A stretch of DNA of 64,000 bases from Paenibacillus sp. FSL R7-0273 (GCF_000758625.1 NZ_CP009283.1:2553501-2617500); one strand, 5' to 3'; counted from the first letter of the stretch, positions 8,373 to 16,328 are shown. Notes: a model not told the origin generated them from the letters alone. Translations and numbers: made by a program.

Positions 8373-8999
8373 ATGTCGCAATATTGGAGTGGGCGGTTTG
8401 CCCGGGAGGGGATGATCTGGGGAAATGAGCCCAGCCCTTCGGCAGAGCAGGCAAGAGAAGTATTCCGTATGGCCGGCGTGGGCTCGGTGCTGGTGCCGGG
8501 AGCTGGCTACGGACGGAATACAAAGGTGTTTTCTGAAGGGTTCACCACCTACGGAATAGAATTAAGCAAGGAGGCGGTGGAGCTGGCGCAGCAATGGGAC
8601 CCTAAGACGGTTTTTATTGCCGGATCTGCGCTGGAGCCGCAGCTGGATAGGCAGGTGGATGCAGTGTATTGCTATGATGTGCTTCACTTATTCCTTGAGG
8701 AGGAGCGCCAACGGCTGATTGAGGCGTGCCTGGCCCAGCTGCAGGCCGGCGGCCTGCTGTATTTCACCAGCTTTTCCGACGAGGACCCGAATAACGGCTG
8801 CGGCCACAGGCTTGAACCGGGAACCTATGAATATAAGGAAGGGAAGTACGCCCACTTTTTCAGCGACGGGGATTTGAGAAGCCATTTTTCCGAAACAGAG
8901 ATTACGGAGAGCGGGTCATTCCTTGAGCGGCTGCACAGCAGCACCGGCGGAACCCATGAATACATATTGAGGTACATTATCGCACGCAAAAGAGACTAA
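8373..8999 (+). CDS. Class I SAM-dependent methyltransferase
   Basis: 208 residues; ATG after GGGGAGG. The opening YWSGRFAREGMIWGNEPSPSA is the usual start of this small methyltransferase group. The SAM site is VLVPGAGYGRNTKVF (motif I) with a following acidic residue in TYGIELSKEAV, and DAVYCYDVLHLF is motif II/post-II. The likely relatives are TPMT/tellurite-resistance-type methyltransferases, but the acceptor cannot be deduced. It closes a run of three plus-strand genes from 7154. Confidence 0.85.
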   Translation: MSQYWSGRFAREGMIWGNEPSPSAEQAREVFRMAGVGSVLVPGAGYGRNTKVFSEGFTTYGIELSKEAVELAQQWDPKTVFIAGSALEPQLDRQVDAVYCYDVLHLFLEEERQRLIEACLAQLQAGGLLYFTSFSDEDPNNGCGHRLEPGTYEYKEGKYAHFFSDGDLRSHFSETEITESGSFLERLHSSTGGTHEYILRYIIARKRD

Positions 9000-9016
9000 C
9001 TTCCATAGACGTCAAT

Positions 9017-9045
9017 AGGCCCTCCTTTTATAAAAAGAAGGGCCT
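9017..9045. terminator. Hairpin between convergent genes
   Basis: TAGGCCCT and AGGGCCTTA, extended by CTTTT/AAAAG, form a long stem between the methyltransferase and the minus-strand regulator. It lies between convergent genes and could serve both strands. The U run is inside the stem. Confidence 0.5.
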
Positions 9046-9094
9046 TAAGTATAGTTGTCTCTGTGCTGTAAAAGAAGCATCCGGCCCTCTGCTG

Positions 9095-9679
9095 CTATCT
9101 CAGTTCGCAATCGGCAAAGAGGATATGCCGCGGAATACGGAAGAAGCTTTCGGCTTTTTCCTGCAGGGCAAGGGTTGGAAGATGGCAGTGATGCAGCCAT
9201 TTGCGGAAGGTGCCCGGATGGACGCCGATCCAGATGCTGACATCTGTTACTGAAAAGTCATACACCATGCACAGCCCTGTCAGAATGGTATTGTTCTGCG
9301 GAGAGTGGGCAAGCGTTCTTTTCATGAAACGTGAAGGGGTAGGCTGGCATACAATCGGACTTTGCCGCAGAAGCGCCTCGTTGAACAGAATATGGGACGG
9401 ATAACCCAGCAGACGGCATACCTTGTCCAGATTATTTCTGGACGGAATCCGGCCCTCGTACACCCAGGCGCTTACACTGCGCGAGGAGACGGAGAGCTCT
9501 TCCGCAAGCTTGGACAGCTTCATGTCCTTAGCCATCAGGATAGCCAGCAGTACCCGGTTGCGGATCTGGCTGCGCTTGGGTCTGCGGAACCGTTTTACAC
9601 GTACGCCCTGTCCTAGATATTTGCGGTTGATCAGAGACCAGGCCTGAATTTTGTGGGGTTCTTGTTGATTCTTAGGCAT
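9095..9679 (-). CDS. Helix-turn-helix DNA-binding protein (XRE-like)
   Basis: 194 residues, very basic at the N-terminus. A helix-turn-helix region is visible near residues 50-85 (LSKLAEELSVSSRSVSAWVYEGRIPSR). A second, weaker helix-turn-helix-like stretch follows near residues 140-165 (FSVTDVSIWIGVHPGTFRKWL). This suggests two related DNA-binding modules, without a recognisable ligand domain. It is likely a regulator; the target is unknown. It is transcribed away from the Dabb gene, with a shared 163-bp control region. Confidence 0.7.
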   Translation of the reverse strand: MPKNQQEPHKIQAWSLINRKYLGQGVRVKRFRRPKRSQIRNRVLLAILMAKDMKLSKLAEELSVSSRSVSAWVYEGRIPSRNNLDKVCRLLGYPSHILFNEALLRQSPIVCQPTPSRFMKRTLAHSPQNNTILTGLCMVYDFSVTDVSIWIGVHPGTFRKWLHHCHLPTLALQEKAESFFRIPRHILFADCELR

Positions 9680-9842
9680 ACTTCCTCCGAATTTTTAACG
9701 TTATACTACAATACTTTCTTTTGCGCTGCAATGGTTAATGCTGTAATTGCTGACATGGGGGTTAAGTTTCTTTCAGAAGTGTTGCCGTTATGATATATTT
9801 TTAGTAACCAAAATACAAAACTGTCTGCAGGGAGCGAATCAG

Positions 9843-10130
9843 ATGATCAAACATATCGTATTTTTCAAATTGAAGGACCGTTCACCGGAAAGTGTCGCCA
9901 CTACAGTCGGAGTACTCCGCAACATGGAGGGAAAGATTCCGCAGCTGCTTTCGATTGAGGTCGGTGCCGATGTCATCCACTCCGAGCGTTCCTTTGATAT
10001 CGCACTTGTCACCACGGTTGCCTCACTTGATGATCTGCAGGCCTACCAGGTTCACCCTGCCCACAAAGAAGTTATTGCCCACATCAATGAGGTCAAAGAG
10101 CTATCTATTGCGGTAGACTACGAAATCTGA
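9843..10130 (+). CDS. Dabb family stress-responsive protein
   Basis: 95 residues, ATG after GGGAGCG. The sequence IKHIVFFKLKDRSPESV and YQVHPAHKEVIAHI are typical of the dimeric ferredoxin-like Dabb (stress-responsive A/B barrel) family, which are small cytosolic proteins of mostly unknown biochemical role. The length matches the family. It is monocistronic or cotranscribed with the small membrane ORF at 10177. Confidence 0.88.
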   Translation: MIKHIVFFKLKDRSPESVATTVGVLRNMEGKIPQLLSIEVGADVIHSERSFDIALVTTVASLDDLQAYQVHPAHKEVIAHINEVKELSIAVDYEI

Positions 10131-10176
10131 GAACTGCCGGACACGGCGGGTTCCCCATTAAATACCGGGAGCGGTG

Positions 10177-10293
10177 ATGTACATGCGTGAGCTTGAGTAT
10201 CCGATGGAAGCATTAACCTATCTGATCGTTTTTCTGGCTGCCTGTTTCATTATGCTGTTCTGGCTGAAGCGCCGCGGGAGGCGCGGCAAGTAA
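10177..10293 (+). CDS. 38-residue single-helix membrane protein
   Basis: ATG at 10177 (a GTG in the same frame is just before it) with GGGAG at 10167-10171. The product has an acidic N-terminus (RELEYPME), one hydrophobic helix (about residues 13-29) and a basic tail (KRRGRRGK), a classic N-out/C-in small membrane protein. The family is not recognised. The clean charge pattern and ribosome site support a real gene. Confidence 0.6.
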   Translation: MYMRELEYPMEALTYLIVFLAACFIMLFWLKRRGRRGK

Positions 10294-10346
10294 GTATAGC
10301 ACATTATCGTTCTTCCATACCACCTGACTACTTGGAGGGTTCAGCT

Positions 10347-10787
10347 GTGTACTATGTTAACCGGAAGCAAATTGAGAATATACTGGATCAGATTCCCGCA
10401 ATCGGGGCCGGTCTGCACAGTGCTGCGGATTCCTGGGACGGAGGCATCATTAACGGACTGGTCCAGGAGCGGTGCCTGCATCTGGCGATCGAGGTAGTGA
10501 CGGATGTCGGAAGCTGCCTGATTGACGGCTTTATTATGCGGGATGCTGGAAGCTATGAGGATATCATTTCGATTATCAACGACGAAAAAGTGCTCGGGGA
10601 CAGCGGCATCTATGATACCCTTATCGGGCTTGTGGCGCTCCGTAAGCCGCTCGTGCAGGATTATTATAACTGGGACCGGAGCAGGCTTCATCCGCTTGCG
10701 GCGGTGCTGCCGGATACTTTGGACCGTTTTGCCCTGGAAGTGCGCAGGTATCTGGATCAGGAGCTGGGGGCTGAAATCCCGGTCTGA
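10347..10787 (+). CDS. DUF86/HepT-like protein without antitoxin partner
   Basis: 146 residues, GTG start after GGAGGG; the TTG at 10332 overlaps that site and is rejected. The helical DUF86 fold is visible: NGLVQERCLHLAIEVVTDVG, then LVALRKPLVQDYYNWD, where the R-x(n)-Y motif of HEPN proteins is replaced by a divergent RKPLVQDYY. HepT proteins are usually RNase toxins paired with an MNT nucleotidyltransferase. None is adjacent here, as with B. subtilis YutE, so this is likely a domesticated, non-toxin member. Confidence 0.8.
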   Translation: MYYVNRKQIENILDQIPAIGAGLHSAADSWDGGIINGLVQERCLHLAIEVVTDVGSCLIDGFIMRDAGSYEDIISIINDEKVLGDSGIYDTLIGLVALRKPLVQDYYNWDRSRLHPLAAVLPDTLDRFALEVRRYLDQELGAEIPV

Positions 10788-10847
10788 CCGGAGCTGCAGG
10801 AGAAGAATACGCGGACGAGAAGCCGTTAGGAGAGGAGGTGCCTGAGC

Positions 10848-11519
10848 ATGAAAAAAGGGCAGGAGAGCGGATCGACAAGACGCAATATTATGACGCTGCT
10901 CAAAATGAAGGGGCCGCTGACGATCGGCGCGCTGGCGGAGGAGCTGGGAATTACCGAGATGGGCGTCCGGCGGCATGTGCTGCAGCTTGAGCAGGAGTCG
11001 CTGGCCAAAACCAAGGTTGTCCGCCAGGCGATGGGCAGGCCCCTCCACGTATACTCGCTGACTGAGCGTGCGGAGGAGCATTTTCCCAAAACCTATCACA
11101 ATCTGGCGCTTGAGCTGCTGCGGGAGCTGGATCATACCAGCGGGACTGAGACGGTCAACCTGTTGTTTGAGGGAAGGCGCAGGCGGATGCTCGCCCAGTA
11201 TATGCCGATGATGGAGAACCGCAGTCTGGAGGAGCGGGTGGCGGAGCTGTCATCCATCCAGAATTCGGGCGGATATATGGCGGAGTGGAGCAAGGAGGAC
11301 GATGGCACTTTTGTCATGCAGGAATTCAATTGTCCTATCCGGCAGGTAGCTTCCCAGTACCGCAAGGCCTGCCAATGTGAGCAGAGTCTGTTCGAGGAGC
11401 TGCTGGGGGCAAAGGTGGTGCGCAGCGAATGTATGGCCGAAGGTGGTCATTCCTGCCGGTATGCCATAACTCCGGTTCCTCCGGCTAAGCGGGACAAATC
11501 ATTAGAAAAGTCTTTCTGA
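10848..11519 (+). CDS. SufR-like winged-helix regulator with C-terminal cysteines
   Basis: 223 residues. The N-terminal winged helix (about residues 12-70) reads MKGPLTIGALAEELGITEMGVRRHVLQLE. The C-terminal half holds four Cys (FNCPIRQ, ACQCEQ, SECMAEGGHSC), the arrangement of iron-sulphur cluster sensing regulators of the SufR/DeoR type. It probably senses Fe-S status or redox and controls target promoters accordingly. The start is ATG 10848, preceded by GGAGAGGAGG. It lies 60 bp after the DUF86 gene. Targets are not evident, as no suf genes are in the window. Confidence 0.82.
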   Translation: MKKGQESGSTRRNIMTLLKMKGPLTIGALAEELGITEMGVRRHVLQLEQESLAKTKVVRQAMGRPLHVYSLTERAEEHFPKTYHNLALELLRELDHTSGTETVNLLFEGRRRRMLAQYMPMMENRSLEERVAELSSIQNSGGYMAEWSKEDDGTFVMQEFNCPIRQVASQYRKACQCEQSLFEELLGAKVVRSECMAEGGHSCRYAITPVPPAKRDKSLEKSF

Positions 11520-11622
11520 AGCAGTCACAGGACGAACTCTCTATGCTTATGATATAGCAGAACTAGGCGAACGCCCGGGGATGACGGGCAGAGGCACTTT
11601 GAATCCAGAGGAGAGATTGACG

Positions 11623-12093
11623 ATGAAAAAGGATACCAAAAGCTTGCTGTGGGGAATTCTGGCCGGCAGTGTAGTCGGATCTGTAACGGCGCTGCTGTTC
11701 GCCCCGAAACCGGGAAAAGAGCTGCGCCAGGATATTGTGGACGGTACAAACGGAGCCGTTGATAAAGTGCAGGAAATTGCAGCTACAGCCACCGAAAAGA
11801 GCACAGAGCTGTACGGCAAAGCCAAGGACGCTGTGGAAGCAGTCGTCAGCGAAGTAAAGGAATGGAGCAAGCAGGTTACCCAGGTTGACGCGGAGGCAGA
11901 GATTGCCGTGGTTAGCGGAATCGCTGCTGAGGAAGCTGCTGTAAGTCTGGATGAAGCAGAAACGGCCGAGATCATTGCGGCAGCTGCCGAGGATGCGCAG
12001 GATGTGGCGGACGCCGGCAATGAACAAGCTGAAGATAGCGCTGAAGCTGTTCTGCAGGATGCTGCTAAAGAAGATAAGGACGGTACAATTTAA
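11623..12093 (+). CDS. YtxH domain-containing protein
   Basis: 156 residues, ATG with GAGGAGAG upstream. A glycine-rich membrane helix (residues 7-26, LLWGILAGSVVGSVTALLFAP) followed by KPGKELR is the YtxH signature. The remainder is a long alanine- and glutamate-rich helix, probably coiled coil. Homologues are general-stress membrane proteins of unknown mechanism. It is flanked by a terminator at 12125-12162. Confidence 0.85.
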   Translation: MKKDTKSLLWGILAGSVVGSVTALLFAPKPGKELRQDIVDGTNGAVDKVQEIAATATEKSTELYGKAKDAVEAVVSEVKEWSKQVTQVDAEAEIAVVSGIAAEEAAVSLDEAETAEIIAAAAEDAQDVADAGNEQAEDSAEAVLQDAAKEDKDGTI

Positions 12094-12124
12094 GTCAGAG
12101 AAACTATTGATATAGCAGGCTTAC

Positions 12125-12162
12125 AGCCGCCTTCCGCTTACCCGCGGGGGGCGGTATTTTTA
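12125..12162 (+). terminator. Terminator after the YtxH gene
   Basis: CCGCC...GGGCGG hairpin with a GC-rich inner stem, followed by TATTTTTAAT. Confidence 0.75.
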
Positions 12163-12170
12163 ATCCTTCC

Positions 12171-12199
12171 TTGAACTGGAGCCGCAAAAATAGTATTAT
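12171..12199 (+). promoter_or_regulatory. Candidate promoter of murI
   Basis: TTGAAC at 12171-12176 and TATTAT at 12194-12199, 17-bp spacer, just after the upstream terminator. Confidence 0.5.
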
Positions 12200-12285
12200 C
12201 TGCAATTGGGGCTCAATGTCAGGTACACTTGTGTCTGACCTTACATAAGCTACACAAAACAAGTAAAAAAGGAAGCGGTGTGTTC

Positions 12286-13092
12286 GTGCAGCAGGCTATA
12301 GCTATACTAGACTCAGGTGTGGGGGGGCTTACGGTTGTCAAAGAGGTCATGAGACAGCTTCCCAGGGAAAAAATCATTTATTTTGGTGATACCGCCCGTG
12401 CCCCTTACGGACCCCGTTCGACCGAAGAAGTGAAATGGTTCACTGAACAGATTGTAGACTATTTAATTCAATTTAATCCTAAAATGATAGTGATTGCCTG
12501 CAATACCGCTACAGCGGCAGCACTCGATTATATCTCGGCCAAGGTGTCCATACCGGTAATTGGTGTGATTCATCCGGGAGCCCGTGCGGCAATCAGCGCT
12601 ACCAAAACCGGCCGGGTCGGCGTAATTGGAACCGTCGGCACGATAAAAAGCGGGGCTTATACTGCTGCGCTTAAGGAGCTGTCCCCCTTCGTAGAGGTAG
12701 TCAGCCAGGCTTGTCCGGCGCTGGTGCCTTTTGTGGAGCAGGGTATGTTCCGTTCAGAGGAAAGCCACATTGCGGTTGCCGAATCGCTGAACGGGATCAA
12801 ATACGAGCCTATCGACACTATGATTCTCGGCTGCACTCATTATCCTTTTTTGATAGAGCCGATTGGTAAAGTGATGGGACCCGGAGTTAAGCTGATCAGC
12901 TCGGCCGATGAGACTGCGCGGGAGATCAGTACCATCCTGTATGACAAAGGCCAGCTCGCCCGGGGTGATGAAAGCCCGATCCACCAGTTCTTTTGCAGCG
13001 GAGATGCCGAGATGTTCCAGCGGATCGCCCGTGACTGGCTTGGCGAGCAGCTCAAACGTACGCCTGTGGTCTGGCAGGTATCCTCACTGTAA
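12286..13092 (+). CDS. murI: Glutamate racemase
   Basis: 268 residues. It converts L- to D-glutamate for peptidoglycan and poly-gamma-glutamate. The substrate motif ILDSGVGG sits at the N-terminus, and the two catalytic cysteines lie in ACNTATAAA (Cys72) and LGCTHYPF (about residue 183). I prefer GTG 12286 with GGAAG 10 bp upstream; GTG 12280 is too near. The length matches RacE/MurI of Bacilli (about 270). A strong terminator follows at 13161, so it is a single-gene unit. Confidence 0.96.
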   Translation: MQQAIAILDSGVGGLTVVKEVMRQLPREKIIYFGDTARAPYGPRSTEEVKWFTEQIVDYLIQFNPKMIVIACNTATAAALDYISAKVSIPVIGVIHPGARAAISATKTGRVGVIGTVGTIKSGAYTAALKELSPFVEVVSQACPALVPFVEQGMFRSEESHIAVAESLNGIKYEPIDTMILGCTHYPFLIEPIGKVMGPGVKLISSADETAREISTILYDKGQLARGDESPIHQFFCSGDAEMFQRIARDWLGEQLKRTPVVWQVSSL

Positions 13093-13160
13093 GCCACAAG
13101 AGACCGATGGCCGTTCAGGCGGTTGGAATGGGGACAAACCCATTGGCAGGGAGTAACAGA

Positions 13161-13187
13161 AACCGGGAGAAGTTCCCGGTTTTTTTG
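13161..13187 (+). terminator. Rho-independent terminator of murI
   Basis: AACCGGGA-GAAG-TTCCCGGTT followed by seven T residues; a textbook intrinsic terminator. Confidence 0.92.
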
Positions 13188-13336
13188 ATTTTTAGGGCTC
13201 AATAATGTTCGGTTACCCGAGTGCTGGGAACTTTGGGATCAGGAAAGGAGGTAGTTGGAGTATAGGGAGAGGATAGAGGATAGAGGATGGGAGAGATGAT
13301 AGGGATGCGAGGGAAATGAGAGGATGTGAATTAAGA

Positions 13337-13752
13337 GGCAAAAGTACCTTTGATTCCTACTGAAACGGGCAGATGAGCGAATTGAGAGGCAAAAATGCCT
13401 TTGATTCCGGCAAAAGTGGGCGGATGTGCGAAATGAAGGGCAAAAATGCCTTTGATTCCGGCAAAAGTGGGTAGATGTCCGAAATGAAGGGCAAAAATGC
13501 CTTTGATCTCGGCAAAAGTGGGTAGATGTGTGAAATGAAGGGTAAAAGTGCCTTTGATTTCGGCAAAAGTGGACGAATGTGCGAAATGAGAGGCAAAAGT
13601 GCCTTTGATTCCGGCAAAAGTGGGCAGATGTGCGAAATGAAGGGCAAAAATGCCTTTGATTTCGGCCAAAGTGGGCGAATGTGCGAAATGAGAGGCAAAA
13701 ATGCCTTTGATTTCGGCCAAAGTGGGCGAATGTGCGAAATGAGAGGCAAAAG
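13337..13752. repeat. 51-bp tandem repeat array, left part
   Basis: Units begin GGCAAAA at 13337, 13388, 13439, 13490, 13541, 13592, 13643 and 13694, an exact 51-bp period, and a ninth at 13745 is cut by the IS. The consensus is GGCAAAAATGCCTTTGATT, then CCGGCAAAAGTGGGCAGATG, then TGCGAAATGAA(G/A). Each unit contains the small hairpin AGGCA-AAAA-TGCCT followed by TTTGAT. Because 51 is divisible by 3 and no stop occurs in several frames, long artificial reading frames run through the array on both strands. Units differ at scattered positions, so the array is old and not homogenised. Confidence 0.95.
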
Positions 13753-13827
13753 CTCCACAGCCCCCTAAAGAAGTTGGAGTCCTCCCCCACAAAAATGTAG
13801 ACTAGATACAGGAGGAGGATGAACGGT

Positions 13828-14142
13828 ATGGGACACTTAACAGGAACAAGAGAGAAGGCCGCGCAAGAGGTGTTGTCTGGCATTAAGGCAGCGGTGGTTG
13901 CCCGAAAGTATGGAGTGACCCCATCGACGGTGAATCAGTGGGTGAGAGATTACCGGGAAGCCCATGGGGAACAAGATCATCCGTATCCCCAAGATCAGGT
14001 GGAGGAACTGAAACGCCTGCTGGATGTCGAGCAGAAATACGAGAAGGCTGTGAAGATCCTCGGTGAAAAGGAGCTAGAGATTGAGATTTTGCGTGAACTG
14101 CTAAAAAAGCCAACCCCTGCTTATCCGAAAAAATCGAGGTAG
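13828..14142 (+). CDS. IS3-family transposase OrfA
   Basis: 104 residues, ATG 10 bp after AGGAGG. The helix-turn-helix ARKYGVTPSTVNQWVRDY binds the element ends. A leucine-rich coiled coil (YEKAVKILGEKELEIEILRELL) serves in multimerisation. Near the 3' end the codons read CTA AAA AAG, giving the slippery heptamer AAAAAAG for -1 frameshifting into OrfB. Confidence 0.93.
   Translation: MGHLTGTREKAAQEVLSGIKAAVVARKYGVTPSTVNQWVRDYREAHGEQDHPYPQDQVEELKRLLDVEQKYEKAVKILGEKELEIEILRELLKKPTPAYPKKSR
14103..14109 (+). promoter_or_regulatory. Programmed -1 frameshift site of the IS
   Basis: A-AAA-AAG in the OrfA frame. The OrfB frame is open from here through 14148, so slippage would give one OrfAB transposase of about 417 residues, the usual IS3 strategy. 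Confidence 0.75.
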
Positions 14143-14147
14143 CCGAT

Positions 14148-15080
14148 ATGTTCATTAAGCAGGGGAATAAAGCAGCGTTGGTACTACGTCTCGTGGGGCT
14201 AGCAGAGTCTACGTATTACGACCGTAAGAAACGCAAGTCACAGGATGCCCAGGCCGTACCTCAGGGGCGCGGAAGACCCGTACCCGGCTATTCCCTGACC
14301 GAGTCTGGAGAGAAGATTAGCGACGGGCAGATCCAGGAAATGCTTCTGGAACTGGTCGCTGGAGAAGAGCACGTGTACGGGTACAAGCTCCTGGCCAAGT
14401 GCTTATGGAACCAGCACAGCCTTAAGCTCAATCACAAGAAAAGCTACCGGCTGTGTCAGGCGCTGGAGATCCTGCAGCCCCAGCGTCACAAGCGCTTTAA
14501 GCATCCCCGGAAGCTGCCGGAGAACCGGGTTATTACCGGAGCGGGTCAGCTCTGGCAGATGGACATTAAGTACGGGTACGTGGCGGGCCGGGACCGGCAT
14601 TTCTTCGTCCTGAGCATTATCGATGTGTTTACCCGTGTCATCGTCGGCTACCACCGCGGATCGTCGTGTGAGGCCAAGCACGCCTGCCAGACGCTGGGAC
14701 GCGCCATGGAGCAGCACTGCGCCCAGGACAGTGCACGCCCGGTGATCCGCACCGACAACGGCCCACAGTTCGTCAGCCACCTGTTTGGTGACATGTGTGA
14801 AAGCTGGGAAATGACTCATGAACGCATTCCGCCTCGAACACCGGATTTAAATGCTTTTATTGAATCGTTCCACAGTAATATTGATCGGGATTTGTTCCGT
14901 AAAGAGGCATTCGAAACGTTCGACGAGGCCTATGAAGCCGTGGACCGGTACATGGATTTCTACAACAACCGGAGAATGCACACCAGCCTTCGCAACATGC
15001 CACCGGTTGAATTTTCAGAGTGGGTCATGGGCCTAGAAGACCGGTCCGCCTTCTTCTGGCCGAGGAAAAAAGCGAAATAA
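14148..15080 (+). CDS. IS3-family transposase OrfB (DDE integrase core)
   Basis: 310 residues. The first ~120 residues are the HTH_21/linker part (EEHVYGYKLLAKCL), followed by the rve integrase core with Asp in WQMDIKYGYV, Asp in RTDNGPQFVSHL and Glu in LNAFIESFHSNID, the DDE catalytic triad. The end PPVEFSEW is typical. The frame is -1 relative to OrfA and is open upstream to the slippery site, so the active protein is probably the OrfAB fusion; the ATG at 14148 may be only an internal start. Confidence 0.94.
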   Translation: MFIKQGNKAALVLRLVGLAESTYYDRKKRKSQDAQAVPQGRGRPVPGYSLTESGEKISDGQIQEMLLELVAGEEHVYGYKLLAKCLWNQHSLKLNHKKSYRLCQALEILQPQRHKRFKHPRKLPENRVITGAGQLWQMDIKYGYVAGRDRHFFVLSIIDVFTRVIVGYHRGSSCEAKHACQTLGRAMEQHCAQDSARPVIRTDNGPQFVSHLFGDMCESWEMTHERIPPRTPDLNAFIESFHSNIDRDLFRKEAFETFDEAYEAVDRYMDFYNNRRMHTSLRNMPPVEFSEWVMGLEDRSAFFWPRKKAK

Positions 15081-15147
15081 AGAGCATAGCTACGACAAGT
15101 ACCGGTTTTATACTGAGGACTCCGGGATAAGGGGGTCTCACCGAAAG

Positions 15148-15424
15148 TGCCTTTGATTTCGCAAAAGTAGCCGAATGTGCGAAATGAAGGGCAAAAATGC
15201 CTTTGGTTCCGGCAAGAGTGGGCAGATGTGCGAAATGAAGGGCAAAAAACGAAAATGCCTTTGAATCTGGCTGAAACGGGCAGATGTGCGGAATGAGAGG
15301 CAAAAATACCTTTGATTCCGGCTGAAGTGGGCAGATGTGCGAAATGAAGGGCAAAAATGCCTTTGATCTCGGCAAAAGTGGGTAGATGTGCAAAATGAGA
15401 GGCAAAAGTACCTTTGATTTCGGC
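15148..15424. repeat. 51-bp tandem repeat array, right part
   Basis: After the IS the interrupted unit resumes with TGCCTTTGATTTCG. Further units start GGCAAAA at 15190, 15241, 15299, 15350 and 15401. The unit at 15241 is 58 bp long because of a 7-base insertion (AAACGAA) in the hairpin loop. The last unit is partial and ends near 15424. Counting both sides, the array had about 13.5 units before insertion. Confidence 0.93.
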
Positions 15425-16328
15425 CATGCCGTTTGACCAGCCCTCGCCAGGCTCACTCGAACTTCCGAACCAACGTCCCGTCAAGCAAAATCCATTCCAG
15501 CTATCTGGAGCAAAGCCTTTCCGAACCAGCCCATGCCAGTTACCCAATCAACTGCCAGCGCAGAAAGGAGTTACTGGACAATCTCTGCCACCAGATTATT
15601 CGAGCTACTCGATCAGAGCGATACGAGCTACTAAGCCAACGTCACACTGAACAGACCGATATTAGTTAACTAACCAACACTCCGCTTAACGGACTGATAC
15701 GAGCCAGCCAACCCGCCATCACGGAACAGCCACGATTTGAGCTAACTATAACCCGACTTCACGCTTAACGGACTAATACGGATATCCGAACCCAGACCCA
15801 TTAGGGATGCCAGTACCATGCCGGTTGAAAAGACCAAGTTTAGCTAAAAAACGAAGCGGGTTAATTGCGACAAAATGTGCTTTACGCCGCAACTATAGCC
15901 TCAGTGTGAATTGTCCTTTCGACATTTGCCACATAACTAGCCTGTTTCCAGCATAGCGACACCCCACCCGTTACACCGAACTGTCGTACTGGACTGTCAC
16001 TCGGAACTGCCACACTGAACTATCTCAATACACAACTGTAGCTACTACTTAGCTGACCATAAATCATCGCATGCCCCGTGCCTCAATCCTTTACTTTCCA
16101 AGCATGCGTCACTCCCCCACCCGCCAATAATAGCTTTGCTCAAAACCAACGCCCGATCGTATCACCACCCCATAAGTGTATGCGGTTACATTTTTTATTG
16201 CGGTCAGGCTATCCGGGGCGCTTTTCGTTCATGCCGGGTGATGGACACTGCATAGAATAAGATGAGGCTGTGTGTCCCTTAGACTTGCAGGGATGACGGC
16301 AACCAGAGAGTCTGGGAGGATGAGGCAT
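15425..16328. other. Gene-free 0.9-kb region with degenerate repeat
   Basis: No reading frame here has a ribosome site or protein-like composition. The C- and A-rich plus strand contains a degenerate direct repeat of 76-79 bp between 15620 and 15780 (listed separately). The rest shows no promoter, terminator or RNA fold I can support. It probably is repeat-derived or decayed DNA next to the IS-carrying array. Confidence 0.6.
15620..15780. repeat. Degenerate 76-79 bp tandem repeat
   Basis: Two units start GATACGAGC at 15620 and 15696, and a third begins AATACG at 15775. Both units end in CGCTTAACGGACT; the 19-mer CGCTTAACGGACTGATACG at 15683 recurs at 15762 with one change. Internal blocks such as AGCCAAC, GAACAG and CTAACTA also align, with small indels. 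Confidence 0.7.

Larger units (their letters stand above)
13753..15143 (+). mobile_element. Complete IS3-family insertion sequence (1391 bp)
   Basis: Two overlapping-type transposase frames lie inside imperfect inverted repeats. The left end (13753 onward) and the reverse complement of the right end share CCCCCT at positions 9-14 and GGAGTCCTC further in. AAAG at 13749-13752 is repeated at 15144-15147 as a 4-bp target duplication, within the 3-5 bp range of IS3 elements. Removing the IS and one AAAG restores a 51-bp repeat unit that is near-normal, one G short. Both frames and both ends are intact, so it could be active. Confidence 0.9.

Noticed and set aside
13239..13883. 214-residue minus-strand frame through the 51-bp array, and its two overlapping companions
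   Set aside because: The frame starts inside the IS, depends on a 51-bp repeat without stops, has no ribosome site, and several frames are open at once. It is a product of repeat periodicity.
13337..15424. CRISPR array
   Set aside because: Units are directly adjacent with no unique spacers, the hairpin is inside each unit, and no cas gene is present.
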